From positions 62,001 to 126,000 of the forward strand of contig JBQDEV010000001.1 of the NCBI GenBank assembly GCA_052084925.1: 64,000 nt of DNA, given 5' to 3'. Shown piece after piece: positions 1-8,602 of the stretch (within the stretch, counting starts at the first letter, position 1; every line of letters starts with the position of its first letter). The notes below the pieces were generated by a model, which had not been told where the DNA came from, searched no databases, and was given only the letters and a program-made list of their open reading frames with translations. The position numbers and the translations under genes are program-made. The DNA comes from CmP2 sp052084925. GTDB taxonomy: Bacteria; Actinomycetota; Actinomycetes; Actinomycetales; Micrococcaceae.

Positions 1-1
1 C

Positions 2-1522
2 GGGGAGAACGGACGCGGAAAGACCACCCTCCTCCACGCACTCGCCGGTCTTCTCGAGCCCGACGCCGGAACCGTGCAACGCGTGGGTACCCTCGATCTC
101 GTCGAGCAGGAGATGTCCGCGCTCGAAGGGCGCACGGTCGGTGACGTGGTCACCGATATCATCGCCAGCCCCTTGTCAGCGTTGGCCGAGCTCGACGACG
201 CCGCCGCTGCCCTAGCCGACGTCACCACCGGCGCCGACGTTGACGTCATGAACCGCTATACCCGAGCCCTGGAACGGGCGGAAGCGCTCGACGCCTGGGA
301 CGCCGAACGACGCGTTCAGCTCGCCCTCGAGGCACTGAACGCGGAAACGGACATGGCGCGAACCCTGACCGAACTCTCGGTGGGGCAGCGCTACCGCGTG
401 CGCCTGGCATGCCTGCTGGGAGTGCAGGAGGACTTCCTGCTGCTGGATGAGCCCACCAATCACCTGGATCGCAGCGGGCTAGCGTTCCTCACCCAGCAGC
501 TCCGGGCCCGCCGCGGAGGCATCGTGCTGGTCAGCCACGATCGGGCGTTGCTTCGCGACGTGGCCGAGACGGTGATCGATCTGGATCCGACGCCCGATGG
601 TGCACCACGGGTGTACGGGGACGGGTACGAGCAGTACCGGAGCGGACGGTTATCCGAGCGCGAGCAATGGGTGCAGGAGTTTGAGCGCCAACAGCAGGAG
701 CACCTCGAGTTACAGGAGAGTCTGAGCACAGCCCAGAATCGCCTGGTGTCTCATTGGCGGCCGGAGAAAGGCACCGGCAAACACACCCGTGCCACCCGAG
801 CCGGCGCCACGGTGAAGAACGTGCGCCGAAGGCAGGAGGAGCTAGACGCGCACCGGATCACCGTGCCGGTTCCGCCCCTGCAGTTCCGATTCCCGGAGTT
901 GCGCGGACGTGCGGGCACACTACTGGCGGTAGAGGACGTCATGGTCGAGCAGCGCCTGGCGTCACCGGTGTCCTTGGAGCTGGCTCGGCGGGGACGTCTG
1001 GTGGTCACGGGTCCGAATGGGGCCGGCAAGTCGACCCTGCTGGACGTCCTCGCGGGCACACTGAGCCCCGACGCCGGTACAGTGCGCCGATCCGCGGATG
1101 CTCAGCTAGGGATTCTGCGTCAGGAGTCGAGCCTGCCCTTGGAACGCCGGGTTAATCAGCTCTACGCCGATCACACGGAGTCGCTGGTGGCTGCTGGCGC
1201 CCTCCGCGAATCCCAGGTCATCGGGTTGGGCAAGCTGGGGCTGCTGCGCTCATATGAGATCGGGATGCGCGTGGGCGAGCTGTCGATGGGTCAGCGACGT
1301 CGCGTGGGTCTGGCCCTGACGCTGGCGGCACGGCCTCAGGTGCTGTTGCTGGACGAGCCGACGAACCATCTGTCCATCGCGCTCGTGGATGAGCTGACCG
1401 AGGGACTGCAGTCCACTGAGGCGGCGGTGGTGCTGGCCACCCACGACCGGCAACTCCTGCGCGACACCGCCGACTGGCCACACCTGGAGCTGGGCGCGAG
1501 TGTGCGGGGTCAACTGAGGTGA
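2..1522 (+). CDS. ABC-F family ATPase, 5' end outside window
   Basis: Soluble twin-ATPase protein of the ABC-F family, which acts on ribosomes rather than in membranes; no membrane segments are seen. The window opens inside the first Walker A (GENGRGKTT from base 2), so the true start lies upstream. The first half then shows the signature LSVGQ (about 374-388) and Walker B LLLDEPTNHLD (about 438-470); the second half shows GPNGAGKST (about 1012-1038), LSMGQ (about 1279) and LLLDEPTNHLS (about 1342). A basic, Glu/Gln-rich linker lies between. The degenerate second signature and the NHLS ending resemble the antibiotic-resistance ABC-F proteins of actinobacteria (OleB/TlrC/VarM type), so ribosome protection is inferred; substrate unknown. 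A paralogue lies at 23577-25328. Confidence 0.9.
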   Translation, partial: GENGRGKTTLLHALAGLLEPDAGTVQRVGTLDLVEQEMSALEGRTVGDVVTDIIASPLSALAELDDAAAALADVTTGADVDVMNRYTRALERAEALDAWDAERRVQLALEALNAETDMARTLTELSVGQRYRVRLACLLGVQEDFLLLDEPTNHLDRSGLAFLTQQLRARRGGIVLVSHDRALLRDVAETVIDLDPTPDGAPRVYGDGYEQYRSGRLSEREQWVQEFERQQQEHLELQESLSTAQNRLVSHWRPEKGTGKHTRATRAGATVKNVRRRQEELDAHRITVPVPPLQFRFPELRGRAGTLLAVEDVMVEQRLASPVSLELARRGRLVVTGPNGAGKSTLLDVLAGTLSPDAGTVRRSADAQLGILRQESSLPLERRVNQLYADHTESLVAAGALRESQVIGLGKLGLLRSYEIGMRVGELSMGQRRRVGLALTLAARPQVLLLDEPTNHLSIALVDELTEGLQSTEAAVVLATHDRQLLRDTADWPHLELGASVRGQLR

Positions 1523-1575
1523 AGCGCCATCGTCGCCCACGAGTCCCGTCACATCGCCGTAGCTATCATGGGACG

Positions 1576-2328
1576 GTGGAGACCATCGAGCGAACCTATG
1601 AGCGTGGCAACGTGACGATGGCATTCTCCGAAACCCCAGGGTCGCCCGAGAGCACCTTTGTCCTCATCCACGGCATCGGGATGGGCCGTATGGTGTTCGC
1701 AGAAGTCGGCGCTGAACTCTCGAGACGAGGCAGAGTGCTCGCGGTTGATCTGCCAGGTTTTGGCGACTCACCCGAGCCCGGATCTGCTGCGAGTCTCGAG
1801 GAAACCGCAGACGTCGTCGCCGAATTCATCCGCGAAACAGCCTCTGGAAAGATCGTCCTCGTCGGGCATTCTATGGGCACGCAGATCGTCTCCGAGATCG
1901 CACTCCACCACCAGGATCTCATCAGCACGCTCGTGCTCATCGCCCCCACCGTCAACCGATACGAACGGACCGCTCGACGCCAGGCCGCTCGCATGGTTCA
2001 AGATCTCACCGGCGAAGGACCCAAGGTACTCCTGATGGGTCTGTGGCAGTACGCCAAGACGAACCCCCGCTGGTTCATCAACAAACTCCGGTTCATGCTG
2101 AATCACCACCTCGAGGACATCTGCGCACAGATCACCACGCCGACTCTCGTCCTTCGCGGTGAAACGGACCGGGTATGCCCTCGAGATTGGGTCCAGGAGA
2201 TCGCGGACGCGCTCCCCTGCTCCGAGATCGAGGAGATCGAGGGTCGCGGCCATGAGGCGATGATCAAAAGCGCCGAGCCGGTGGCCAAGATGATTATGGA
2301 CTTCGCGGAGAAGACCACCGCCCTCTGA
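1576..2328 (+). CDS. Alpha/beta hydrolase
   Basis: Cytosolic alpha/beta-hydrolase-fold protein, about 250 residues. The oxyanion-hole HG (VLIHGIGMG) comes about 30 residues in, the nucleophile elbow GHSMG about 100 residues in, an acidic residue is in LRGETDRVCP, and the catalytic His is in GRGHEAM near the C-terminus. Substrate is not predictable. Start: a GTG at 1519 overlaps the stop of the ABC-F gene and would add 19 basic, non-conserved-looking residues; GTG 1576 gives a more typical N-terminus (VETIERTYERG). Neither has a convincing ribosome-binding site. Same strand and directly behind the ABC-F gene, so cotranscription is likely. Confidence 0.85.
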   Translation: METIERTYERGNVTMAFSETPGSPESTFVLIHGIGMGRMVFAEVGAELSRRGRVLAVDLPGFGDSPEPGSAASLEETADVVAEFIRETASGKIVLVGHSMGTQIVSEIALHHQDLISTLVLIAPTVNRYERTARRQAARMVQDLTGEGPKVLLMGLWQYAKTNPRWFINKLRFMLNHHLEDICAQITTPTLVLRGETDRVCPRDWVQEIADALPCSEIEEIEGRGHEAMIKSAEPVAKMIMDFAEKTTAL

Positions 2329-2367
2329 AATCCTGTCAATGTGCGCTCTGCAGCAGACGCGCGGTGA

Positions 2368-3036
2368 TCAGTCCTCACCGTCGAAGAGTCCGCCGTCGAG
2401 CAGCCAGTGATAGCGCAGGCGCAGGGCACGCTCGGTACTGGCCACCAGGGCGGCTACCACCAGGGTGATGTTGAACCACGCGGGCAGGGCGATCGGTGAG
2501 GAGAAGGTGCCGATCCGCTCAGCAATGGGCGGGATCTGCGTGATCTGCTCGATGAGCTGCGGCACACCGAGCACGAGCGCGACCAGCAGAACCAGCAGAG
2601 AGAGCACTCCGATGCCCCGGCTGAGCACCGGGTGCCTGCGGTCCAGGCGGGCGCGTAACCCTTCGGCGGAGCTGCGATGCGGGGTCAGTTGGCGCGCGGT
2701 GCCGTCGTCGTCAACGAAGTGACATCGCTTGAGGCCGTAGCCGCTGGCGACCACCTCAATGGCGCCGCCGGGGATCGCGAACCGGGCGGGCATCTTCGAG
2801 GCGGCGTGATGGCGGCCGTCGAGGTACAGGTTCGCCCAGACCTCACCGTTGGAGTCACCGAAGATCCGCACATCGACGGCCCAGGACTTCGCGGATCCCG
2901 CGCCGTCGTTTCCCTGCTGATCCAGCAGGAACAGCGAGCGCGACAACAGCTGCCACCAGCGGAATCGCGGCAGCGGATGACCGTCGCCCGGCTTGACCTT
3001 GCGGGCCCTGCGTCGTCGTCGCCATTCGGAGAACAC
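2368..3036 (-). CDS. Hypothetical protein with two C-terminal membrane segments
   Basis: I do not recognise a family. About 222 residues: a very basic N-terminus (EWRRRRRARK), a soluble domain of about 120 residues, and two hydrophobic helices (around VLSLLVLLVALVLGV and NITLVVAALVAS) separated by a short loop, ending in an acidic tail (DGGLFDGED). Predicted to sit in the cytoplasmic membrane with a cytosolic N-terminal domain. It converges with the upstream hydrolase and lies downstream of, and codirectional with, the binding-protein gene at 3090-4100 (54-bp gap). Confidence 0.75.
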   Translation of the reverse strand: MFSEWRRRRRARKVKPGDGHPLPRFRWWQLLSRSLFLLDQQGNDGAGSAKSWAVDVRIFGDSNGEVWANLYLDGRHHAASKMPARFAIPGGAIEVVASGYGLKRCHFVDDDGTARQLTPHRSSAEGLRARLDRRHPVLSRGIGVLSLLVLLVALVLGVPQLIEQITQIPPIAERIGTFSSPIALPAWFNITLVVAALVASTERALRLRYHWLLDGGLFDGED

Positions 3037-3089
3037 ACTGGCGAGACTAGCAAAGCGGCCATCAAACCACAGCGACGGTCACTGGCAAC

Positions 3090-4100
3090 TTAGGCGTCGT
3101 CGTTGAGCAGATCGTCCACCTCGATGGGCTCGTCGATCAGCCCGATGCGGTCCGAGATGTCGATAATCCGCTGCAGCGACTCCCGGTTGTGTTCCTGCGG
3201 GAACAGCGGAATCGTGGTCTTCTCCAGCGTCTCGGGGGCGGTGGTGGTGTACTCGGCGATGACCTCGCGCACGACCTCCGGGTTCTCCTCGGAGAACTGC
3301 TGCGATGCCTTCATCGCCGCGGTGAAGGCCTCCACCATCTCGGGATCGCTGGCCAGGGTGTCCTCCGTGGCGAAATAGCCTCCGATAGAAAGGTCCTCGA
3401 CGGGCTGAGAGAAGGGACCATAGATCCGCTCCAGGCCGGCTTCATCACCAATCACAGCGAACGGATCCACCGCGGTGATCGCATCCACGTTGCCCGCTTC
3501 CAGCTGCGGGACCATATCGGGGAAAGCCACCTCGACGAAGTTCACGGCTTCGGCGTCGCCGCCCTCTTGCTCGATTCCTTCAGAAAGCACGGAGTCGAAG
3601 ATGTTGTTGAGGGTGTTCACCGCAACGGTCTTGCCCTCGAGGTCTGTGATGGATTCAATGCCGGAATCCGGTGCGACCATCACGGCCGAGAAATCTTCCA
3701 GCTCACTGCCGGTGGTCTGCGGCCCGGTGGCCACGATCTTGAGGGGAAGCCCGCGATCACGAGCCACCACCAGCGACGTCACGTTGGAGTACCCGAAGTC
3801 CAGGTCCCCTGACTGCACACCGGGCACAATGGCAGCTCCTCCTTGAGCCAGGGTCAACGTCAGGTCCAGGCCGTGCTCCTCGAAGATGCCTTCCCGCTGG
3901 CCGACATAAATGGAGGCAACATCGCCGATCGGAATCACGCCAACCTCCACGGGAGTCAGATCTCCCTGCGCTGCAGCCGTTTCATCGGTTTCTGCGCCGG
4001 ACGGCGACCCTTCACCGCAGGCGGTCAGCACCAGGGCACTCGCACATGCGAGTGTGGCGAATCCGGTGGCGCGGCGCGCGATACGGGGAAAAACAAACAT
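3090..4100 (-). CDS. NMT1/SsuA-type ABC substrate-binding lipoprotein
   Basis: Secreted solute-binding lipoprotein of the NMT1/THI5-like/SsuA group, 336 residues. The signal peptide ends in the lipobox LTAC; the mature part begins after a Ser/Glu/Thr-rich linker with VEVGVIPIGDVASIYVGQ and has the GIFEEHGLDL and SGDLDFGYSN elements of this family. Start chosen at 4100 because AGGAGG lies just upstream; an extension to 4157 would put residues in front of the signal peptide. No permease or ATPase gene adjoins it, so it is an orphan binding protein. Close paralogue of the product of 42010-42993 (shared VGxIPIG, GIFExHGLDLT, FVExAFPDM). Ligand unknown; the group takes aliphatic sulfonates, nitrate, taurine, pyrimidines or aromatic acids. 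Confidence 0.88.
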   Translation of the reverse strand: MFVFPRIARRATGFATLACASALVLTACGEGSPSGAETDETAAAQGDLTPVEVGVIPIGDVASIYVGQREGIFEEHGLDLTLTLAQGGAAIVPGVQSGDLDFGYSNVTSLVVARDRGLPLKIVATGPQTTGSELEDFSAVMVAPDSGIESITDLEGKTVAVNTLNNIFDSVLSEGIEQEGGDAEAVNFVEVAFPDMVPQLEAGNVDAITAVDPFAVIGDEAGLERIYGPFSQPVEDLSIGGYFATEDTLASDPEMVEAFTAAMKASQQFSEENPEVVREVIAEYTTTAPETLEKTTIPLFPQEHNRESLQRIIDISDRIGLIDEPIEVDDLLNDDA

Positions 4101-4355
4101 GGGGCCTCCTGAGGTACTTACTGAGTGATGAACGACAGTAATTGGTGGACGTTGCATGTGATGCTACCCACACAGACCGACAAGGGCAATAGCAACCAAA
4201 CAGTATGCTATTCGTTGAGAAATACAATCAGTGCTACACGTCCCATCAGGAGTGGGATTCGTGATGTGTAGACTGATCGACGACGCATCTCCGACGGGAC
4301 GACCCGTTCGGTGACCTCACGAGCTGGGACGGCCCTGCAGAATCGGTCGAACATC

Positions 4356-5537
4356 GTGACCACTGTGACTACTTCTCCCTCGCTGTCGTCCATCCTGCGC
4401 AGCGTGCTGACGCGTGGCGCACTTGCGCGCCTGGCACTCGGATGGGGCGCCTTCGCTCTGTTGCTTGCCTCGGGACCGGAGCTCAGCAACGCGGCGGAAC
4501 TCTCCACGCTCGCCCTCTTCACCCTGTTCGCCGTGATCATCGGCGTCATCGTGGTGTGCGCCTTCGGCGTGGTGACCCAGGCGGAGCATCTGGCGCACCG
4601 ACTCGGCGATCCTTACGGCACCCTGGTGCTGACCCTGTCGATCGTGCTGATCGAGGTCATCCTGATCTCGGCGGTGATGCTGGGTCCCGGCGACCACGCC
4701 ACCATTGCCCGGGATTCGGTGATGGCGGTGGCGATGATCATCCTGAACCTGGTCGTCGGCGTGGCGCTGCTAGTGGGTGGGTCGCGCCACGCCAACCTGC
4801 AGCCGAACAGCACCGGGGTTTCTGCGTACCTCTCGCTGCTGGTCGTGCTGGGCACGGTGGCGTTCGCCTTGCCCGAGCTGATCGGCGAGCAGGGGTCCTA
4901 CACCTCAGGTCAAGCCGTGCTGATCGCGGGATTCACCGTGGTGCTCTACGCGTTCTTCCTGTATCGGCAGATGGGGCCACAGCGTCGAGACTTCCAGGAG
5001 GTGGATCTCGCTCACCCCTCGGGACTGGCGCCCCGCGACGACGGCGCACACCCCACCAGCGTCACCGCGGTGCTGCGCACGCACCGGGCCGAGATTCTCG
5101 CGCGAGTCCTGGTGCTCGTGCTGACGGTGATCCCCATTGTGCTGCTCTCGCACGATATGGCTGCGTTACTCGATATCGGGCTCGATCGCTTGGGGGCGCC
5201 GGTGGCACTGTCCGGGGTGCTGATCGCGATGATCGTGTTCCTGCCGGAGACCATCACCACGGTTCGCGCAGCGTGGGCGGGCGAGATCCAGCGGGTCAGC
5301 AATCTCTGCCACGGGGCCCTGGTTTCCACGGTAGGGCTGACCATCCCGGCGGTGCTCATCATCGGACTGCTCACCGGACAGACGGTCACCCTCGGGGATG
5401 ATCCGACCGGGCTCGTCCTATTCGCCGTCACACTGTTGCTCACGCTCACCAGCTTCGCCGGGAAGAAGGTCAGCGCGTTGCACGGCGCAGCGCATGTGCT
5501 GCTGTTCGCGCTCTACGCGATCACTGTGTTCGCGTGA
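4356..5537 (+). CDS. chaA: ChaA-type Ca2+(Na+)/H+ antiporter
   Basis: Integral membrane cation/proton exchanger of the CaCA superfamily, about 393 residues and about eleven hydrophobic segments. The first alpha repeat motif GDPYGTLVLTLSIVLIE (residues about 80-97) carries the invariant Glu; the second, in VFLPETITTVRAAW (residues about 290-305), carries the matching Glu. The family exports Ca2+ or Na+/K+ in exchange for protons. An upstream GTG (4311) is possible, but GTG 4356 starts a short Ser/Thr-rich N-terminus before the first helix as in homologues. Stands alone between a binding-protein gene (divergent) and a small antitoxin gene (convergent). Confidence 0.88.
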   Translation: MTTVTTSPSLSSILRSVLTRGALARLALGWGAFALLLASGPELSNAAELSTLALFTLFAVIIGVIVVCAFGVVTQAEHLAHRLGDPYGTLVLTLSIVLIEVILISAVMLGPGDHATIARDSVMAVAMIILNLVVGVALLVGGSRHANLQPNSTGVSAYLSLLVVLGTVAFALPELIGEQGSYTSGQAVLIAGFTVVLYAFFLYRQMGPQRRDFQEVDLAHPSGLAPRDDGAHPTSVTAVLRTHRAEILARVLVLVLTVIPIVLLSHDMAALLDIGLDRLGAPVALSGVLIAMIVFLPETITTVRAAWAGEIQRVSNLCHGALVSTVGLTIPAVLIIGLLTGQTVTLGDDPTGLVLFAVTLLLTLTSFAGKKVSALHGAAHVLLFALYAITVFA

Positions 5538-5555
5538 GGGAATAAACCGTGCTGA

Positions 5556-5813
5556 CTATTCCGCCGATTGGTCGGCGGCGGAGCGGCCGTTCTTGCTCAG
5601 ATAATCGTCCAATTCATCCACGGCATACTGAATACCCCGGCCCGACTCGAGACTCGTCAGCCCCTGTTCCAGGGCAGCACGAAGATCGGCGGAGCGGAAG
5701 TCATCATGCTCGTGAGAAGTGAGTTCCGCGATCAGTTCTTGGGCAACCTCGGCTCGCTCTGAGCGCGTGAGCGCCCGAGCGGCGTTCAGCACGTCGGACG
5801 GAGTCGATTCCAT
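5556..5813 (-). CDS. Putative addiction-module antitoxin, no toxin partner visible
   Basis: Small acidic, largely helical protein of 85 residues. The N-terminal SDVLNAARALTRSERAEVAQELIAEL resembles the helical core of small 'addiction module component' antitoxins (RelB/ParD-like), followed by a C-terminal acidic tail rich in Asp/Glu/Ser. Antitoxin function is inference. No toxin ORF adjoins it: downstream is the 3' end of chaA, upstream a monooxygenase. It may be solitary, act in trans, or be a small regulator. Confidence 0.6.
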   Translation of the reverse strand: MESTPSDVLNAARALTRSERAEVAQELIAELTSHEHDDFRSADLRAALEQGLTSLESGRGIQYAVDELDDYLSKNGRSAADQSAE

Positions 5814-5862
5814 ATAACCAGTTTACGCCGAAATCGGCGGAACCTCGTCCTCGACCATGGCG

Positions 5863-6984
5863 TCAGGACGCGCCCACGGTGACCTGTTCGGCGTCGAGCG
5901 CTTTCTCGATGGCGCGGACGGCATCGCGCCCGGCCCGGTTCGCGCCGACCGTCGACTGCGAGGGTCCGAAGCCGATCAGGTGCAGCCGTGGTTCGGCGGC
6001 CGTCTGCGTGCCGCTCAGTTGCACACCGCCCAGCTCATTGCGCAGCTGCAGCGCATCGAGATGGCGCAGGTCCCCCTTGAAACCGGTGGCCCACACGATG
6101 ACATCCAGTGAGGTGAAGGTGCCATCGGCCTCGCGCACCCCGTGGGGTTCGATGCCGGTGAACATGGGACGGCGCTGCAGGGCGCCCCGCTCCCGTGCCG
6201 CCCGGGTGTAGGGCGCGTCCGGCGGGAGCCCGGTATAGGAGACCACACTTCCGGTGGGCCGACCCGCTTCCACGTCGGCGGTCACCTGGCGGATCACCTC
6301 GCGCCCATATTCGACGTCGAACTCGTCAGTCATCCATCTGAGCGGCTTCCGGGTGTACCAGACCGTCCGGGTGACGCGGGAGATCTCCTCGAGCTGCTGC
6401 AGCGCCGAGATCCCTCCGCCGACGATCGCGGTTCTCTTGCCCGCGAAGTCATCGAGACTGCGGTAGTCCCGGGTATGGACCTGCATCCCCTCGAAGGTCT
6501 CGGCCCCGGGATACTCCGGTCGGGTCGGGTTGTTCCAGGTGCCGGTCGCGTTGATGAGGTAGTCGGCCTCCCACGTGCCCTGTGAGGACTCGATCACGAA
6601 TCCGCCGACCTCGGCGCCCTCCCGGCGCGTCACTCGCTCGACAGTCACGGGGCGCAGAATCGGCAGCGCGTAGATCTCCTCGAATTCGCCGAAATATCGG
6701 GGCACCGCACTGCGGCTGGGTTCCTGCGGGTCCATCTGCGGTTTCTGCATGCGCGGCAAATCGAAGATGGCGTTGAGCGTGCCCACGCGCAACGATTCCC
6801 AGCGGTGCTGCCAGGCGCCGCCCGGGCCGGAATTCGCGTCGAGCATCACGAACGTCCGGGCAGCCTCGGGGGTCTCGAGCGCGCTCGCGAACCCGGAGCG
6901 CTGCAGGTGGAACCCAGCTGAGAGCCCGGCCTGGCCGGCTCCGATGACTACCACGGTCGCACGCTTCACTGTCTTCACACTCAT
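5863..6984 (-). CDS. Flavin-dependent monooxygenase / NAD(P)-binding oxidoreductase
   Basis: Cytosolic FAD/NAD(P)H-dependent oxidoreductase of the CzcO/flavin-monooxygenase type, 373 residues. The FAD-binding Rossmann motif VIGAGQAGLSAG lies at residues about 10-21; a second dinucleotide fold AIVGGGISALQQ sits mid-protein; the late FAD motif is VIWATGFKGDLRHL. These enzymes oxygenate ketones, sulfides or amines; substrate unknown. Start at ATG 6984 gives the normal distance to the first glycine motif; a longer reading would add about 30 basic residues. Divergent from the methyltransferase at 7079 with a shared 94-bp promoter region. Confidence 0.88.
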   Translation of the reverse strand: MSVKTVKRATVVVIGAGQAGLSAGFHLQRSGFASALETPEAARTFVMLDANSGPGGAWQHRWESLRVGTLNAIFDLPRMQKPQMDPQEPSRSAVPRYFGEFEEIYALPILRPVTVERVTRREGAEVGGFVIESSQGTWEADYLINATGTWNNPTRPEYPGAETFEGMQVHTRDYRSLDDFAGKRTAIVGGGISALQQLEEISRVTRTVWYTRKPLRWMTDEFDVEYGREVIRQVTADVEAGRPTGSVVSYTGLPPDAPYTRAARERGALQRRPMFTGIEPHGVREADGTFTSLDVIVWATGFKGDLRHLDALQLRNELGGVQLSGTQTAAEPRLHLIGFGPSQSTVGANRAGRDAVRAIEKALDAEQVTVGAS

Positions 6985-7078
6985 AGCCAACGGCTTCGGT
7001 CGCGCCCGTATTCCGGGGCCGTTTTGCCGATCGGCAACAGAACTCGCACTGCGGGGAGCGGACCGGCATGCTGAACGC

Positions 7079-7717
7079 ATGACTCATGATTTCGACCAGC
7101 CCTACTGGGAACGGCACTGGGCCGAAGCGGATTCCGTGCAGAAACTGTCGGCCCCGGTGCACCCGTATCTCGCCGCCCAGATCGGGCACCTTACCCCTGG
7201 CACCGCACTGGAAGCCGGATGCGGCACCGGAGCCGAGGCTCGGTGGTTAGCCCAGCATGGCTGGCAGGTCGCGGGCGCCGATCTCTCTGCGACGGCGCTG
7301 GCGGAGGCCGCCCGGCGTGCCGCCGACGGGGGACTGTCTTCGGAGCAGATTTCCTGGGTGGAGACCGATCTGGGCACCTGGGAGCCGGGACGACAGTGGG
7401 ATCTCGTCACCACCCACTACGCGCATCCAGCCACGGGCCAGCTGCAGCTCTATGCCCGCATCGCCGACTGGGTAGCCCCCGGTGGCACACTACTCATCGT
7501 GGGGCATCTGCACGACGACGGCCACGGGCACGGCGCGTCCGGCCAGCACGGACACTCCCCTCCCGAGGGCGCGACCGCGACACTGCCGGGCATCACCGGC
7601 TTGTTCTCGTCACCGCAGTGGAACATCGACGCCGGGTTCGAGGCCAGCCGCACCGTCGGCGTGGGCGAGCACTCCCGCCAGCTGCGCGACGTCGTCGTCC
7701 GCGTCCACCGGACCTGA
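7079..7717 (+). CDS. Class I SAM-dependent methyltransferase
   Basis: Cytosolic methyltransferase, 212 residues. SAM-binding motif I is LEAGCGTGAEARWL (near residue 43), motif II VAGADLS, and motif IV VTTHYAH; post-motif strand is GGTLLIVGHL. An unusual His-rich loop (GHLHDDGHGHGASGQHGH, around residue 140-157) follows the last strand, suggesting metal binding or a metal/tellurite-type substrate, but that is inference. The last 108 nt overlap, antisense, the 3' end of the EamA transporter gene. Start is the ATG just before the conserved THDFDQPYWERHW. Confidence 0.85.
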   Translation: MTHDFDQPYWERHWAEADSVQKLSAPVHPYLAAQIGHLTPGTALEAGCGTGAEARWLAQHGWQVAGADLSATALAEAARRAADGGLSSEQISWVETDLGTWEPGRQWDLVTTHYAHPATGQLQLYARIADWVAPGGTLLIVGHLHDDGHGHGASGQHGHSPPEGATATLPGITGLFSSPQWNIDAGFEASRTVGVGEHSRQLRDVVVRVHRT

Positions 7718-8602
7718 CGCGGTCGGCGCCACCGCCAGCAGGCCCAGCACCGCGGCTATCACGGTGAGACCAATCCACCCCAGCGGGGACAGCTGCTCCC
7801 CCACCACGAGTACCGCCAGCACGGTAGCCACGGCAGGCTCGGTGAGCGTCACGGTGGTCGCGGTGCTCGCGGACACCCGGGTGAGGCCGAAGCCGAAGAA
7901 CAGGTACCCCAGGAACATCGGCACCAGCGCAATGTAGGCGGCCACCGCGAACGCCTGCGGGGAGCCGATCAGCGGTGCGCCGGTGAGCAGCAGCACCGGA
8001 ATCAACAAGGCACCACCGAGACCGAAGACCGAACCCATCGACGCCGCGCGGTTCACCCCACCTCCCATCAACCGGTGAATAGCCCAGGAGTACAGCGCAT
8101 AGGTTGCCCCCGCCACGAGTCCGAGCCCCACACCGAGCAGAGTGGGCGCCACCTCCTGCACCGAACCGTTGAGCTTCGACAGGCACAGCAGCACGCTGCC
8201 GAGGATGCCCAGCGCAGCCGCCAGCATCCACCAGCGGCTGAGCCGGCGCCGCTCCACCACGCGCTCCAGCACTCCGGAGGCCAGAGGCGCGGAGGCAAGC
8301 GAAACAACGGACCCGATAGCGACCCCGGCGGCGTGCATGGAGCTATAGAACGCGAGCGGATAGAGGAAGACGGCGAGCGCGCCGAGAACCACCAGCCGCC
8401 AGTCCCTCCTCAGTGACGGCAGCGCCGCGCGGATCGAGGGCACCGCGATCACGGCCTGGAGGATTCCACCCACGCCCAGCGCGGCGGCGCCGATGGCCAA
8501 GGGGCCAGCTTCCGGGGCGAAAGTCGCGGCGGTCCCGGTGGTGCCCCAGAGCACCGAGGTGACGGTAATCGCCGCGAGACCCCCGCCGCGCCCCGAACTC
8601 AC
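7610..8602 (-). CDS. EamA/DMT family transporter
   Basis: Ten-helix drug/metabolite transporter of the EamA family, 330 residues, two repeated five-helix halves. Predicted exporter in the cytoplasmic membrane; cargo unknown. The final hydrophobic helix ends around GLLAVAPTA, and the last 35 or so residues are a hydrophilic tail encoded wholly antisense to the methyltransferase gene, so the stop codon may have been lost and a new one reached by read-through. Its start overlaps the stop of the upstream TetR gene by 4 bp, giving a two-gene regulator/exporter operon controlled from the operator at 9228-9249. Confidence 0.85.
   Translation of the reverse strand: MSSGRGGGLAAITVTSVLWGTTGTAATFAPEAGPLAIGAAALGVGGILQAVIAVPSIRAALPSLRRDWRLVVLGALAVFLYPLAFYSSMHAAGVAIGSVVSLASAPLASGVLERVVERRRLSRWWMLAAALGILGSVLLCLSKLNGSVQEVAPTLLGVGLGLVAGATYALYSWAIHRLMGGGVNRAASMGSVFGLGGALLIPVLLLTGAPLIGSPQAFAVAAYIALVPMFLGYLFFGFGLTRVSASTATTVTLTEPAVATVLAVLVVGEQLSPLGWIGLTVIAAVLGLLAVAPTASGPVDADDDVAQLAGVLAHADGAAGLEPGVDVPLR

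Noticed and set aside
4442..5401. 319-codon frame within chaA in another frame
   Set aside because: Arg/Gly/Pro-rich translation with no motif, wholly inside the antiporter gene; a composition artefact.
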